Shown: positions 9,159 through 18,621, counted from the stretch's first letter. The stretch: 64,000 bases of DNA from Maribacter sp. ACAM166 (GCF_005771495.1 NZ_VAUW01000018.1:17697-81696), one strand, 5' to 3'. The notes: generated from the sequence alone by a model not told the origin. Made by a program: numbers and translations.

Positions 9159-10379
9159 ATGAAAAACGTGTTGTGGTTTTTAACTTATTTTATTTTTGGT
9201 GGATGTTCAACAAATGACGCTATGCAGGAAACTTCTGTTTCCAATGGTGATATTAATACTATTGTACCATGCGAAAATGGTATGGCTGGGATATATCCAT
9301 GCAGCGGTTATGATTTATTGGCTACTATTTCATTAGAAGTCATGTCTGCAGAAGCAGCAAATGATATTTGGGGATGGACGGATGCAGAGACAGGGAATGA
9401 ATATGCCATAATGGGATTGGATAACGGTACTGCTTTTATTGACATATCGAATTCAGTAAACCCTATATATCTTGGAAAACTGCCCACGGCAACTACGTCA
9501 AGTTCTTGGAGGGATGTTAAGGTGTATGGCGATTATGTCTATATAGTTGCGGAAGCAAATAATCATGGAATACAGGTTTTTGACCTCAAAAAATTAAGAG
9601 ATGTAGACAACGCTTCTCAGACTTTTTCTGCAGATGGGAATTATAGGGGCTTTGGCAATGCACATAATATCGTTATTAATGAACTATCTGGTTTTGCGTA
9701 TCCTGTTGGTACCGATAGAGATGATCAGTTTAATGGTGGTGTACATTTCTTAAATCTTCAAAACCCTTTAATCCCTACTCTTGTGGGTGGTTGGGGTTTG
9801 AATGGGTATACGCATGATGCACAGGTTGTCACCTATAAAGGTCCCGATGCCAATTTTGTCGGAGCAGAACTATTTGTCGGCGCGAATGAAGATCAAGTGG
9901 TAGTTGTTGATATTTCGAATAAGGAAACTCCAATAACATTGTCGACATTGCCCTACCCGAATATTGGATATACGCACCAAGGGTGGTTTACAGAGGACCA
10001 TCGCTATTTTATTTTAGGCGATGAGTTAGATGAGGTACGGCAAGGTTTTAAAACCCGAACACTAATTTTTGATATGGCAGATTTAGAGAATCCGGTTTTG
10101 CATCATACCTATTTGGGGCCAACAAATGCTATTGATCATAATGGGTATGTTTTAGGAGATGCGTTTTTCTTGGCAAATTATACTGCTGGTGTTCGCGTTC
10201 TGGATATTACCGATATTGAAGGAAGAGTAGTAGTCGAGAAGGCTTTCTTTGACACCTATCCAGCAAACAACAACACTCAATTCGCTGGGGTGTGGAGTGT
10301 TTACCCGTATTTTGAAAGTGGTAAAATTATCATCAGTGATATCAATAGCGGGTTTTTTGTAATTCGAAAATCGAACTGA
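9159..10379 (+). CDS. Choice-of-anchor B family lipoprotein (LVIVD-type propeller)
   Basis: This is a 406-residue predicted surface lipoprotein. The signal ends in the lipobox FGGC (C16). The body has repeated beta-strand units of about 45 residues containing T-A-F-I-D-I-S-N and V-V-D-I-S-N phrases (LVIVD-like repeats), plus GYTHDAQVVTYKGPD and GYTHQGWFTEDH, typical of the choice-of-anchor B family, whose members are anchored either by lipidation or by C-terminal sorting. No sorting domain is seen, so lipid anchoring fits. The next lipoprotein gene starts 2 bp after the stop codon, so the two are almost certainly co-transcribed and probably work together. The ligand is unknown. Confidence 0.82.
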   Translation: MKNVLWFLTYFIFGGCSTNDAMQETSVSNGDINTIVPCENGMAGIYPCSGYDLLATISLEVMSAEAANDIWGWTDAETGNEYAIMGLDNGTAFIDISNSVNPIYLGKLPTATTSSSWRDVKVYGDYVYIVAEANNHGIQVFDLKKLRDVDNASQTFSADGNYRGFGNAHNIVINELSGFAYPVGTDRDDQFNGGVHFLNLQNPLIPTLVGGWGLNGYTHDAQVVTYKGPDANFVGAELFVGANEDQVVVVDISNKETPITLSTLPYPNIGYTHQGWFTEDHRYFILGDELDEVRQGFKTRTLIFDMADLENPVLHHTYLGPTNAIDHNGYVLGDAFFLANYTAGVRVLDITDIEGRVVVEKAFFDTYPANNNTQFAGVWSVYPYFESGKIIISDINSGFFVIRKSN

Positions 10380-10381
10380 TT

Positions 10382-11725
10382 ATGCGAAATATGTTTTTAC
10401 TAGTATTCGCTTTCTTCATCTTTTCCTGTGCTAAAGAAGATGCTGAAATAGCATTTGATTCGGTGGATACTGAATTTAAAGGGGAGCTTGATTGGTCTAA
10501 GAATTTTGGGGGAAGTGGAAATGAAAGTGCACAAGCAATTATTAAAACAATTGATGGTGGTTATGCCATATTGGGATATACAAGCAGTACCAATGGAGAT
10601 ATCTCAACAAAGTCACAGAAGGAAAATGATTATTGGTTTTTAAAGTTTGATGGAAATGGAAATTTAAAATGGAACAAAACCCATGGTGGCAGTAAGGATG
10701 ATATCGGTCAAAGCCTAGCACAAACAAGTGATGGAGGTTATATTTTGACAGGCTATTCTATGAGTAGTGATGGCGATGCTTCCAATAACGAAGGTTTTCA
10801 TGATAATTGGATTCTGAAATTGGATGCTCAGGGTGATTTGGAATGGGAAAGCAGTTATGGCTTTTCAGGGCATGATCATTCATATGATATTCTCGAAGCA
10901 TCGCAAGGTGGATATTTCTTTACTGGGTTTTTAGACATAACATCGGCCAGGTCAGATGGAAATACAGAAAAAGGAAGTTCATTGACAAGCCATGGTGTTG
11001 GAGAGTTTTGGGGGACTAAAATTGATGAGGAAGGTAACGTTCAATGGAGAGGTTATTTTGGAGGCACGAATAATGATCGGGCACATGGTGTTGTGCAAAC
11101 GGATGATGGCGGCTTTGTAATGGCAGGTTTTACCGAGAGTGATGATTTCGATATTACTAACACCAATGGTAGTTACGATTTTTGGGTGGTCAAAGTAGAT
11201 TCATTCGGTAATTTAATTTGGGAGCAATCTTTTGGTGGCGAAGGTATCGAGGTGTCTTATGATATCGGCAAAACAGCAGATAAGGGCTTCGTAGTAGTGG
11301 GAAATACGTTCAGTACCAATGGTGATATTCTGCTAAACCATGGAGAATCAGACATGTGGATGATAAAACTTGATGAAGAGGGAAATTTGATTTGGGAACA
11401 AACCTATGGAGGCAGGCAGTTCGATTTAGCTCAAGCAGTCGTTCAAAGTAAAGATGGCGGATTCCTTATAACGGGGAATACTAAAAGTGATGATCAAGAT
11501 AGTACTTTCAATAGGGGTGAAAACGATATTTGGGTGGTTAAAACCAATAGGGTAGGTGACCTTGTTTGGGAAAAATCCTTTGGAGGTTCTGGCCTTGATT
11601 TTGGTTTTGATTTACTAGAAAATTTTGATGGAAGTATTTTGGTAGTAGGTGAATCTTCAAGCACAGATTTCAATTCATTGACCTCTAAAGGAAACACTGA
11701 CTTAATTTTACTTAAAATCAAATAG
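10382..11725 (+). CDS. Seven-repeat beta-propeller-like lipoprotein
   Basis: This is a 447-residue lipoprotein whose signal ends in the lipobox IFSC (C16). Seven repeats of roughly 55-65 residues follow. Each starts with W-x-x-x-[FHY]-G-G and continues through DGG[YF]xxxG[YFN]T, a D-W-x-x-K-x-[DN] core and GN/GDLxW. The repeat starts are WSKNFGG, WNKTHGG, WESSYGF, WRGYFGG, WEQSFGG, WEQTYGG and WEKSFGG. Seven such units suggest a closed seven-bladed propeller, which is an inference. There is no enzymatic motif and no T9SS sorting domain. It sits 2 bp behind the choice-of-anchor B gene. Repeat 3 carries an insertion. Confidence 0.8.
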   Translation: MRNMFLLVFAFFIFSCAKEDAEIAFDSVDTEFKGELDWSKNFGGSGNESAQAIIKTIDGGYAILGYTSSTNGDISTKSQKENDYWFLKFDGNGNLKWNKTHGGSKDDIGQSLAQTSDGGYILTGYSMSSDGDASNNEGFHDNWILKLDAQGDLEWESSYGFSGHDHSYDILEASQGGYFFTGFLDITSARSDGNTEKGSSLTSHGVGEFWGTKIDEEGNVQWRGYFGGTNNDRAHGVVQTDDGGFVMAGFTESDDFDITNTNGSYDFWVVKVDSFGNLIWEQSFGGEGIEVSYDIGKTADKGFVVVGNTFSTNGDILLNHGESDMWMIKLDEEGNLIWEQTYGGRQFDLAQAVVQSKDGGFLITGNTKSDDQDSTFNRGENDIWVVKTNRVGDLVWEKSFGGSGLDFGFDLLENFDGSILVVGESSSTDFNSLTSKGNTDLILLKIK

Positions 11726-11817
11726 TTAGTAGATCCTGCTCATTTCTTATAGGATTCTTCTATACGGATATACGTTATAATAATGTTAGGATCCATGGAA
11801 TAAGCTTACATATAGTG

Positions 11818-11825
11818 TACATTTG
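11818..11825 (+). promoter_or_regulatory. TAnnTTTG -7 box of the suf operon
   Basis: The octamer TACATTTG is an exact -7 consensus match 30 bp before the ATG of the sufA-like gene. A small imperfect dyad (TAGATTAAATCTA) lies between the box and the start codon and could be a regulator site. Confidence 0.55.
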
Positions 11826-11855
11826 TATATCTATTTAGATTAAATCTAGTTAATT

Positions 11856-12185
11856 ATGATTCAAGTATCAGAAACGGCAAAACAGAAAGTCATTAACCTT
11901 ATGACAGAAGAAGGTTTTGATGCGTCAACGGATTATGTACGTGTGGGTGTGAAAAGTGGTGGATGTAGCGGATTATCTTATGAATTAAACTTCGATAGTA
12001 AGAAGGATGATGCCGATAAGGTTTTTGAGGATAATAACGTTCGAATTATTATAGACAAAAAGAGCTTTTTATATTTAGTAGGTACTGTCTTAGAATACTC
12101 TGGTGGCCTCAATGGTAAGGGTTTTGTTTTTAATAACCCAAATGCCCAACGAACTTGTGGTTGCGGAGAGAGTTTTTCATTATAA
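11856..12185 (+). CDS. sufA: A-type Fe-S carrier (HesB/IscA/SufA)
   Basis: This is a 109-residue A-type iron-sulfur scaffold/carrier protein that passes clusters from SufBCD to client proteins. The three conserved cysteines are present: one in KSGGCSGLSYEL and two in the C-terminal CGCGESFSL. It is the first gene of the suf operon, 46 bp before sufB. The symbol follows from this context, since SufA, IscA and ErpA cannot be separated by sequence alone. Confidence 0.93.
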   Translation: MIQVSETAKQKVINLMTEEGFDASTDYVRVGVKSGGCSGLSYELNFDSKKDDADKVFEDNNVRIIIDKKSFLYLVGTVLEYSGGLNGKGFVFNNPNAQRTCGCGESFSL

Positions 12186-12231
12186 ATCGATAATTGTTAA
12201 TTGAGTAAAACCAATTAACTAATTAAACTAT

Positions 12232-13677
12232 ATGGCATATACAGAAGAAGAATTAAAAAAAGAATTGGAAACCAAAGAGTACGAATATGGTTTCTATACA
12301 GACATTGAATCTGATACATTTCCTATTGGCTTAAGCGAAGAAATAGTTATTGCCATTTCAAAGAAAAAGGAAGAACCAGAGTGGATGACACTATGGCGTT
12401 TAGAAGCTTTTCGGATTTGGAAAAAAATGGAAGAACCTGAATGGGCTAATGTTCATTATGATAAACCAGATTTTCAGGCAATCAGCTATTATTCAGCTCC
12501 AAAATCTGCGGACCCTAATAAATCATTAGATGATGTAGATCCTGATTTATTAGAAATGTATCGCAAGCTCGGTATTTCGGTTGATGAGCAAAAGAAATTA
12601 CAAAACGTTGCGGTAGATATTGTTGTAGATTCAGTTTCTGTAGCAACTACTTTCAAAAAGACGTTAGCAGAAAAAGGAATTATTTTTATGCCTATTTCAG
12701 AAGCTATTCAAGAGCATCCTGAATTGGTGAAGAAATATATGGGTACGGTTGTACCGAAGACGGATAATTTTTATGCCGCTTTAAATTCAGCGGTCTTTAC
12801 AGATGGTAGTTTCTGTTACATTCCAAAAGGCGTAAGATGCCCAATGGAACTTTCGACATACTTTAGAATCAATCAGGCTAACACGGGTCAGTTCGAACGT
12901 ACCCTGCTTATTGCTGACGAGGATAGTTATGTTAGTTATTTAGAAGGGTGTACCGCTCCATCAAGAGATGAGAATCAATTGCATGCCGCAGTGGTAGAAT
13001 TGATTGCTTTGGACGGTGCAGAAATTAAGTACTCAACAGTACAGAACTGGTTCCCTGGAGGTAAAGATGGTAAAGGTGGGGTATTCAATTTTGTAACAAA
13101 AAGAGCGTTGTGTGAAAAGAACGCTAAAGTGTCTTGGACACAAGTTGAAACAGGTTCAGCCGTTACTTGGAAATATCCATCTTGTATCTTAAAAGGAGAT
13201 AATTCAATTGGAGAATTTTATTCAATAGCCGTCACCAACAATTACCAACAAGCAGATACGGGTACTAAAATGATCCATATCGGTAAGAATACAAGAAGTA
13301 CCATTATCTCAAAAGGTGTTTCTGCTGGAAAATCACAAAATAGTTACCGAGGTTTGGTGCAAATAAATAGTCGTGCCGACAATGCACGTAATTTTTCTCA
13401 ATGTGATTCACTATTGATGGGAAATGAATGTGGCGCTCATACTTTTCCTTATATAGAGGTGAAAAATAAGACTGCCCAAGTAGAGCATGAGGCTACCACT
13501 AGTAAGATTGGTGAGGATCAAATATTTTATTGTAATCAAAGAGGTATAAGCACCGAAAAGGCTATCGCCCTAATCGTTAATGGCTTTAGCAAAGAAGTGC
13601 TAAATAAATTACCGATGGAATTTGCTATAGAGGCCCAAAAACTGTTGGAAATTAGTTTAGAAGGTTCTGTTGGATAA
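12232..13677 (+). CDS. sufB: Fe-S cluster scaffold subunit SufB
   Basis: SufB is the scaffold subunit of the SufBC2D complex on which Fe-S clusters are built. The 481-residue product shows the conserved SufB core: [37 protein letters not shown], then the beta-helix with [16 protein letters not shown] and, near the C-terminus, the [20 protein letters not shown] block with the conserved Cys. The length is normal for the family. It is separated from sufC by one inserted gene (MBL-fold lipoprotein), which is not part of the canonical suf order. Confidence 0.97.
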   Translation: MAYTEEELKKELETKEYEYGFYTDIESDTFPIGLSEEIVIAISKKKEEPEWMTLWRLEAFRIWKKMEEPEWANVHYDKPDFQAISYYSAPKSADPNKSLDDVDPDLLEMYRKLGISVDEQKKLQNVAVDIVVDSVSVATTFKKTLAEKGIIFMPISEAIQEHPELVKKYMGTVVPKTDNFYAALNSAVFTDGSFCYIPKGVRCPMELSTYFRINQANTGQFERTLLIADEDSYVSYLEGCTAPSRDENQLHAAVVELIALDGAEIKYSTVQNWFPGGKDGKGGVFNFVTKRALCEKNAKVSWTQVETGSAVTWKYPSCILKGDNSIGEFYSIAVTNNYQQADTGTKMIHIGKNTRSTIISKGVSAGKSQNSYRGLVQINSRADNARNFSQCDSLLMGNECGAHTFPYIEVKNKTAQVEHEATTSKIGEDQIFYCNQRGISTEKAIALIVNGFSKEVLNKLPMEFAIEAQKLLEISLEGSVG

Positions 13678-13715
13678 ATTAAATCGCTATTTCTAATTTG
13701 TGTTGTACAACAATA

Positions 13716-14588
13716 ATGAAGAGATTTTTAGTTATAGTAGTACTTATAGCCGCTTTTAGCTGTAAGGAAAATAAAAGTAAATCTAAAGTCCCTACAGGGA
13801 TAGCGGAGATAGTTAAGCCTGAGGTGAAATTATATACCTTTAATGGGGGTACTGTAATGGTTAATAATTTAGAGTTGTTCTCTCAGGATACGACGTATCA
13901 TGGTCAGACAAAGGAATTTTCAGATCCTTTTTATGTAATTAGTCATCCTAAAGGAAATTTAATGTGGGATGCCGGGCTTCCAGAGAATTTGGTTGAAGCC
14001 AAAGCACCATATACTACCCCAAATGGTAATTTTACGATTTCCCGAAAAGAGCGTGTTCTAGACCAGTTGAAAAATATTGGAATGTCGACTTTGGATATTA
14101 ATTATATAGCCTTGTCACATACACATTTTGATCATACGGGACATGCCAATGTTTTTGAAAATTCAGTATGGTTGGTACAAGGAGATGAACATGATTTTAT
14201 AACTAGTGCGGAAGTTATGAATGGTAATGCAGACCTATACAATGCAATATCTAAATTGGATAATGTACAAAGACTAGATGGTGATTTCGATGTTTTTGGA
14301 GATGGTACTGTGGTCATCAAATCGATGCCAGGCCATACACCTGGACATCAAGTTTTATATTTGGATTTATCGGAAAACGGTCCGACTCTTTTAACAGGAG
14401 ATTTATATCATTTGTATGAAAATAGAGAACACAAGCGTGTACCAAGTTTTAACACCAGCTTAAATCAAACCCTTGCAAGTATGGAAGCGTTTGAAGTGTT
14501 TGCAAAAGAGAAGAAAGCAAAAGTGTATTTGCATCACTCAAAAGAAGATTTTAATAAAATGCCTAAGGCACCAGAATATTTAAAGTAG
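13716..14588 (+). CDS. Metallo-beta-lactamase-fold lipoprotein inside the suf operon
   Basis: This is a 290-residue hydrolase of the MBL superfamily. The metal motif is complete: H135-x-H137-x-D139-H140 (SHTHFDHTGHANVF), then GHTPGHQ, the bridging Asp in LLTGDLYHL and a late His in VYLHHSKED. The pattern SHTHFDHTGH is closest to the N-acyl-homoserine lactonase (AttM/AiiA) group, but lactonase activity is not proven. The frame begins at a TTG at 13698. The ATG at 13716 gives a proper lipoprotein signal ending AAFSC (C15). It lies 38 bp after sufB and 6 bp before sufC, so it is certainly co-transcribed with them. A periplasmic or outer-membrane hydrolase in a cytosolic assembly operon is odd. 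Confidence 0.88.
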   Translation: MKRFLVIVVLIAAFSCKENKSKSKVPTGIAEIVKPEVKLYTFNGGTVMVNNLELFSQDTTYHGQTKEFSDPFYVISHPKGNLMWDAGLPENLVEAKAPYTTPNGNFTISRKERVLDQLKNIGMSTLDINYIALSHTHFDHTGHANVFENSVWLVQGDEHDFITSAEVMNGNADLYNAISKLDNVQRLDGDFDVFGDGTVVIKSMPGHTPGHQVLYLDLSENGPTLLTGDLYHLYENREHKRVPSFNTSLNQTLASMEAFEVFAKEKKAKVYLHHSKEDFNKMPKAPEYLK

Positions 14589-14594
14589 CATATT

Positions 14595-15347
14595 ATGTTG
14601 AAAATTAAAGATTTACACGCAAGTGTAGAGGGTAAGGAAATATTAAGAGGAATAAACCTAGAGGTCAAGGCCGGGGAAGTACATGCAATCATGGGACCGA
14701 ATGGTTCTGGAAAAAGTACGTTGGCGTCTGTAATCGCTGGTAAAGAAGAATTCGAGGTAACTCAAGGTTCAGTTGAGTTATATGGCGAAGATTTAGAAGA
14801 GGTTTCTCCAGAGGGAAGAGCGCACAAGGGTCTTTTCCTTTCGTTTCAATATCCTATTGAGATTCCGGGGGTTTCTGTGACTAACTTTATAAAGACGGCT
14901 ATTAATGAGTCTCGTAAAGCAAATGGTTTGGAGGATATGCCTGCCAAGGACATGCTGAAAATGATTCGTGAAAAATCTGAACTACTAGAAATTGATCGTA
15001 AGTTTTTATCTCGATCATTGAACGAAGGCTTTTCAGGTGGTGAGAAAAAACGTAATGAAGTATTCCAAATGGCAATGTTAGAGCCTAAAGTGGCCATTTT
15101 GGATGAAACCGATTCAGGGTTGGATATTGATGCCTTGCGTATTGTAGCCAATGGTGTAAATAAGTTGAAGAGTAAGGATAACGCTGTAATTTTAATTACG
15201 CATTACCAACGTTTGTTGGAATATATTGTTCCAGATTTTGTACATGTTTTACACAATGGTAAAATCGTTAAGTCTGGGGGTAAAGATTTAGCTCTTCAGC
15301 TTGAAGAGAAAGGCTACGATTGGTTAAAGCAGGAGACAGCGGTTTAA
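14595..15347 (+). CDS. sufC: Fe-S assembly ATPase SufC
   Basis: This is a 250-residue ABC-type ATPase that drives conformational change in SufBC2D. Walker A is GPNGSGKST (about residues 35-43), the Q-loop is FLSFQYPIEIPGV, the signature is GFSGGEKKR, Walker B is VAILDETDSGLD, and the switch His is in LITHYQRLL. All are standard for SufC. It starts 6 bp after the MBL-fold gene. An 88-bp gap with an inverted repeat separates it from sufD. Confidence 0.97.
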   Translation: MLKIKDLHASVEGKEILRGINLEVKAGEVHAIMGPNGSGKSTLASVIAGKEEFEVTQGSVELYGEDLEEVSPEGRAHKGLFLSFQYPIEIPGVSVTNFIKTAINESRKANGLEDMPAKDMLKMIREKSELLEIDRKFLSRSLNEGFSGGEKKRNEVFQMAMLEPKVAILDETDSGLDIDALRIVANGVNKLKSKDNAVILITHYQRLLEYIVPDFVHVLHNGKIVKSGGKDLALQLEEKGYDWLKQETAV

Positions 15348-15374
15348 AAATAGTACATGGTATAACGTAATAAG

Positions 15375-15433
15375 TATTTAGTATATACGCTAAATCAAAT
15401 TATTGCTTTGTACCTGATACTTAATACTAAATA
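15375..15433 (+). repeat. Inverted repeat between sufC and sufD
   Basis: The 10-base arms TATTTAGTAT (15375-15384) and ATACTAAATA (15424-15433) flank 39 bases, with the right arm ending two bases before the sufD ATG. In the mRNA this could fold over the sufD ribosome-binding region, or it could be an operator. No exact TAnnTTTG box was found here. Confidence 0.4.
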
Positions 15434-15435
15434 TA

Positions 15436-16752
15436 ATGGATTTAAAAGATAAATTAATTTCCTCCTTTATAGCGTTTGAGAATAATGTCGATGTTGAGCA
15501 TCCAATACACGATGTTCGTATGGCCGCTATAAAGAATTTTGAGGCAAAGGGTTTTCCTTCTAAAAAAGAAGAGGCTTGGAAGTATACATCACTTAATAGT
15601 TTGCAAAAAGTAGATTTCAGTATTTTTCCTAAACAGGAAAACACATTGGAATACAAAGATGTAAAGCGTTATTTTCTTCATGAAATCGATTCATATAAAA
15701 TTGTTTTCGTTGATGGAATATATAGCTCTTTCCTTTCTGAAACTACGCATGATGGGGTTGATATCTGTTTGATGAGCTCAGCATTGACAAAGCCAATGTA
15801 TAAGCAGGTGATTGATGTTTATTTTAATAAAATAGCATCAAAAGATGAGTCTTTAACTACGCTTAATACTGCGTTTAGTCGTGAGGGTGCTTATATCTAT
15901 ATTCCAAAAAATAAGATGCCTAAAAAACCGATAGAGATTTTGCATTTTTCTACGGGAAATGAAGCGTCATTAATGTTACAACCAAGAAACCTGGTTGTGG
16001 TAGAGGAAAATGCAGAAGTTCAAATTATTGAGCGTCATCAAAGTTTAACTTCAAACGAAGTGCTCACTAATGCCGTTACTGAAATATACGCAGCAAAAAG
16101 TGCGATTGTTGATTTTTACAAAATTCAAAATGACGTTGCTACAGCGTCTTTAATCGATAACACGTATATTGACCAAAAGGATAAAAGTGTTGTTCGTTTA
16201 CATACGTTTTCCTTTGGCGGTAAAATGACGCGTAACAATCTTAATTTCTATCAAAATGGTGAGTATATCGACTCTACCATGAAAGGAGTAACGATTTTAG
16301 GTGAGAAGCAACATGTTGATCATCATACTTTAGTACATCATATAGAACCAAATTGCGAAAGTCACCAAGATTACAAAGGTATTTATGGGGACAGCTCGAC
16401 AGGTGTATTTAATGGTAAAATTATCGTAGATAAAATTGCTCAAAAAACGAATGCCTTTCAGAAAAACAATAATATTTTGATTAGCGATAAGGCAAGCATC
16501 AATTCAAAACCTCAGTTAGAAATTTTTGCGGATGATGTGAAATGTTCACATGGGTGTACCATTGGTCAGTTAGATGAGGATGCAATGTTCTATCTACGAT
16601 CTAGAGGTATCCCAGAAAAAGAGGCTAGAGCATTGTTAATGTATGCTTTTGCGAACAATGTATTGGCAACGGTAAGAATACCAGAGTTGAAGAAAAGAAT
16701 CAATAAATTGATAGCAAAAAAGCTTGGAGTAAATCTTGGTTTTGATTTGTAA
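15436..16752 (+). CDS. sufD: Fe-S cluster assembly protein SufD
   Basis: SufD is the SufB-like partner in the SufBC2D scaffold and is needed for iron delivery. The 438-residue product has the N-terminal helical part (FPSKKEEAWKYTSLNSL), the right-handed beta-helix core, and the C-terminal signature SKPQLEIFADDVKCSHGCTI with the conserved Cys and His, then DEDAMFYLRSRGIPEKEAR. It ends the first suf transcript: a strong hairpin follows at 16785-16818. Confidence 0.96.
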   Translation: MDLKDKLISSFIAFENNVDVEHPIHDVRMAAIKNFEAKGFPSKKEEAWKYTSLNSLQKVDFSIFPKQENTLEYKDVKRYFLHEIDSYKIVFVDGIYSSFLSETTHDGVDICLMSSALTKPMYKQVIDVYFNKIASKDESLTTLNTAFSREGAYIYIPKNKMPKKPIEILHFSTGNEASLMLQPRNLVVVEENAEVQIIERHQSLTSNEVLTNAVTEIYAAKSAIVDFYKIQNDVATASLIDNTYIDQKDKSVVRLHTFSFGGKMTRNNLNFYQNGEYIDSTMKGVTILGEKQHVDHHTLVHHIEPNCESHQDYKGIYGDSSTGVFNGKIIVDKIAQKTNAFQKNNNILISDKASINSKPQLEIFADDVKCSHGCTIGQLDEDAMFYLRSRGIPEKEARALLMYAFANNVLATVRIPELKKRINKLIAKKLGVNLGFDL

Positions 16753-16784
16753 GATTACTAAAGAAAAAATGTTAATGTCATTAG

Positions 16785-16818
16785 AAAAGGATAGTTAAAA
16801 CATTTTAACTATCCTTTT
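16785..16818. terminator. Strong intrinsic terminator after sufD
   Basis: The arms AAAAGGATAGTTAAAA (16785-16800) and TTTTAACTATCCTTTT (16803-16818) are perfectly complementary over 16 bases. The flanking A and T runs allow termination in both directions. It splits the suf cluster into two transcription units. Confidence 0.88.
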
Positions 16819-16876
16819 CTATTTTGTAATAACTAAATATACATCAAGCCACATCCTGAATGTTTTCATTATCTGG

Positions 16877-16884
16877 TATCTTTG
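16877..16884 (+). promoter_or_regulatory. TAnnTTTG -7 box for sufS
   Basis: TATCTTTG is an exact match, 19 bp before the ATG at 16903. Because it overlaps the TTG codon at 16882, it argues against that upstream start. Confidence 0.6.
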
Positions 16885-16902
16885 TATATAACAAGATTGA
16901 CT

Positions 16903-18117
16903 ATGTTAGATATTAAAAAAGTAAGGGAAGATTTTCCTATTCTTAAGCGAGAAGTAAACGGGAAACCATTGGTTTATTTAGATAATGCTGCTACTTCACA
17001 AACGCCACAGCAGGTCATAGATGCCATTGTGGATTACTACCAGAATTATAATGCCAATATTCATCGTGGTGTACATACACTTTCACAGGAAGCTACGGAT
17101 AAATACGAACAGGCTCGTCTGAAAATTCAGAATCATTTTAATGCGGCGGAGTCTCATGAGATAATTTTTACTTCTGGCACAACGCACAGTATAAACCTTG
17201 TTGCAAATGGTTTTTCTTCATTTATCAAAAAGGGAGACGAGGTACTGGTATCTGCCATGGAGCATCACTCTAATATTGTGCCTTGGCAAATGCTATGCGA
17301 ACGAACAGGCGCTATTTTAAAGGTGATTCCTATGAGCCAAGAAGGTGAATTGCGAATGGATGTTTATGACGAATTGCTGTGTGATAAAACTAAATTGGTT
17401 TTTTGTAATCATATCTCCAATGCCTTAGGGACGATTAATCCTATTGAAGAAATTATAGAAAAAGCACATCACGTTGGTGCAGCCGTTTTAATTGATGGTG
17501 CACAAGCAGTACCTCATTTGGTAGCTGATGTTCAAGCGTTAGACGTAGATTTCTATACCTGTTCCGCACATAAAATATGTGGACCTACGGGTGTCGGTAT
17601 GCTATATGGAAAAGAAGAATGGTTGAATAAACTACCACCTTACCAAGGTGGTGGGGAAATGATTGCTGAGGTAACTTTTGAAAAGACGACCTATGCAGAT
17701 TTGCCCCATAAATTTGAAGCTGGTACACCCAATATTTGTGGCGGTATTGCCTTTGGCGCAGCATTAGATTATATGAATGCCATCGGTTTTGAAGAAATTG
17801 CGAAGTATGAACACGAGCTTTTGGAATATGCTACACAAGAATTATTGAAAATAGAAGGACTGAAGATTTATGGTACTGCCAAAAATAAGACCTCTGTGAT
17901 TTCATTTAACATAGAGAGCATCCATCCATATGACATCGGTAGTATTTTAGATAAATTGGGGATTGCGGTTCGTACGGGTCACCACTGTGCTCAGCCCATT
18001 ATGGATTTTTATAAAATACCGGGAACGGTTCGCGCAAGTTTTGCTTTTTACAATACGAAAGAAGAAGTAGATGTTCTAATAGCAGGAGTATTGAAAGCTA
18101 AAAGTATGCTGTTGTAA
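16903..18117 (+). CDS. sufS: SUF cysteine desulfurase
   Basis: This PLP enzyme takes sulfur from cysteine for cluster building. The 404-residue product (ATG at 16903, MLDIKKVREDFPIL) has YLDNAATSQTP at the N-terminus, MEHHSNIVPW, the PLP Lys in SAHKICGPTGVG, and the active-site Cys in RTGHHCAQPIM, the group II (SufS/CsdA) arrangement. An upstream TTG at 16882 would fall inside the promoter box and is rejected. sufE follows 73 bp later. Confidence 0.96.
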   Translation: MLDIKKVREDFPILKREVNGKPLVYLDNAATSQTPQQVIDAIVDYYQNYNANIHRGVHTLSQEATDKYEQARLKIQNHFNAAESHEIIFTSGTTHSINLVANGFSSFIKKGDEVLVSAMEHHSNIVPWQMLCERTGAILKVIPMSQEGELRMDVYDELLCDKTKLVFCNHISNALGTINPIEEIIEKAHHVGAAVLIDGAQAVPHLVADVQALDVDFYTCSAHKICGPTGVGMLYGKEEWLNKLPPYQGGGEMIAEVTFEKTTYADLPHKFEAGTPNICGGIAFGAALDYMNAIGFEEIAKYEHELLEYATQELLKIEGLKIYGTAKNKTSVISFNIESIHPYDIGSILDKLGIAVRTGHHCAQPIMDFYKIPGTVRASFAFYNTKEEVDVLIAGVLKAKSMLL

Positions 18118-18190
18118 AACAACGATTTATCGACTAAGCTAACTGTTGAAATCCACCAATTGTTATCGTATTTTTGTATAAAATAAAGCA

Positions 18191-18616
18191 ATGGATATTA
18201 AAGAGATACAAGAAGAAATTATCGACGAATTTTCAATATTCGATGATTGGATGCAGCGTTATGAGTATATGATAGACCTCGGTAAGTCCCTTCCATTAAT
18301 TCAAGAAGAATATAAAACCGAAGATAATATTATTAAAGGGTGTCAGAGTAAGGTTTGGGTTCATGCAGAGCTAGAGCATAATAAATTGGTGTTTACCGCC
18401 GATAGTGATGCAATCATCACTAAAGGGATTATTGCCATTTTAATACGTGTTTTTAGCAATCAAAAGCCACAGGATATTTTGAATGCCGATACCCAGTTTA
18501 TTGACGAAATAGGGTTGAAGGAACATTTATCTCCAACCAGGGCAAACGGATTGGTGAGTATGATAAAACAGTTGAAGTTATACGCCGTAGCGTATCAAAC
18601 ACAAATTGAAAAATAA
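18191..18616 (+). CDS. sufE: Cysteine desulfuration protein SufE
   Basis: SufE accepts persulfide sulfur from SufS. The 141-residue protein shows the family motif KGCQSKVWVHAE with the sulfur-accepting Cys at about residue 51, preceded by the DDWMQRYEYMIDLGKSLP segment. The length is normal. The MIP18-type gene begins 5 bp after its stop codon. Confidence 0.96.
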   Translation: MDIKEIQEEIIDEFSIFDDWMQRYEYMIDLGKSLPLIQEEYKTEDNIIKGCQSKVWVHAELEHNKLVFTADSDAIITKGIIAILIRVFSNQKPQDILNADTQFIDEIGLKEHLSPTRANGLVSMIKQLKLYAVAYQTQIEK

Positions 18617-18621
18617 AGATT

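Noticed and set aside
10382..11725. Repeat-rich lipoprotein considered as a T9SS adhesin
   Set aside because: It has a lipobox and no C-terminal sorting domain; the last residues are the end of the seventh repeat.
16882..16902. TTG start extending SufS by seven residues
   Set aside because: It lies inside an exact TAnnTTTG promoter box and adds residues not seen in the family.
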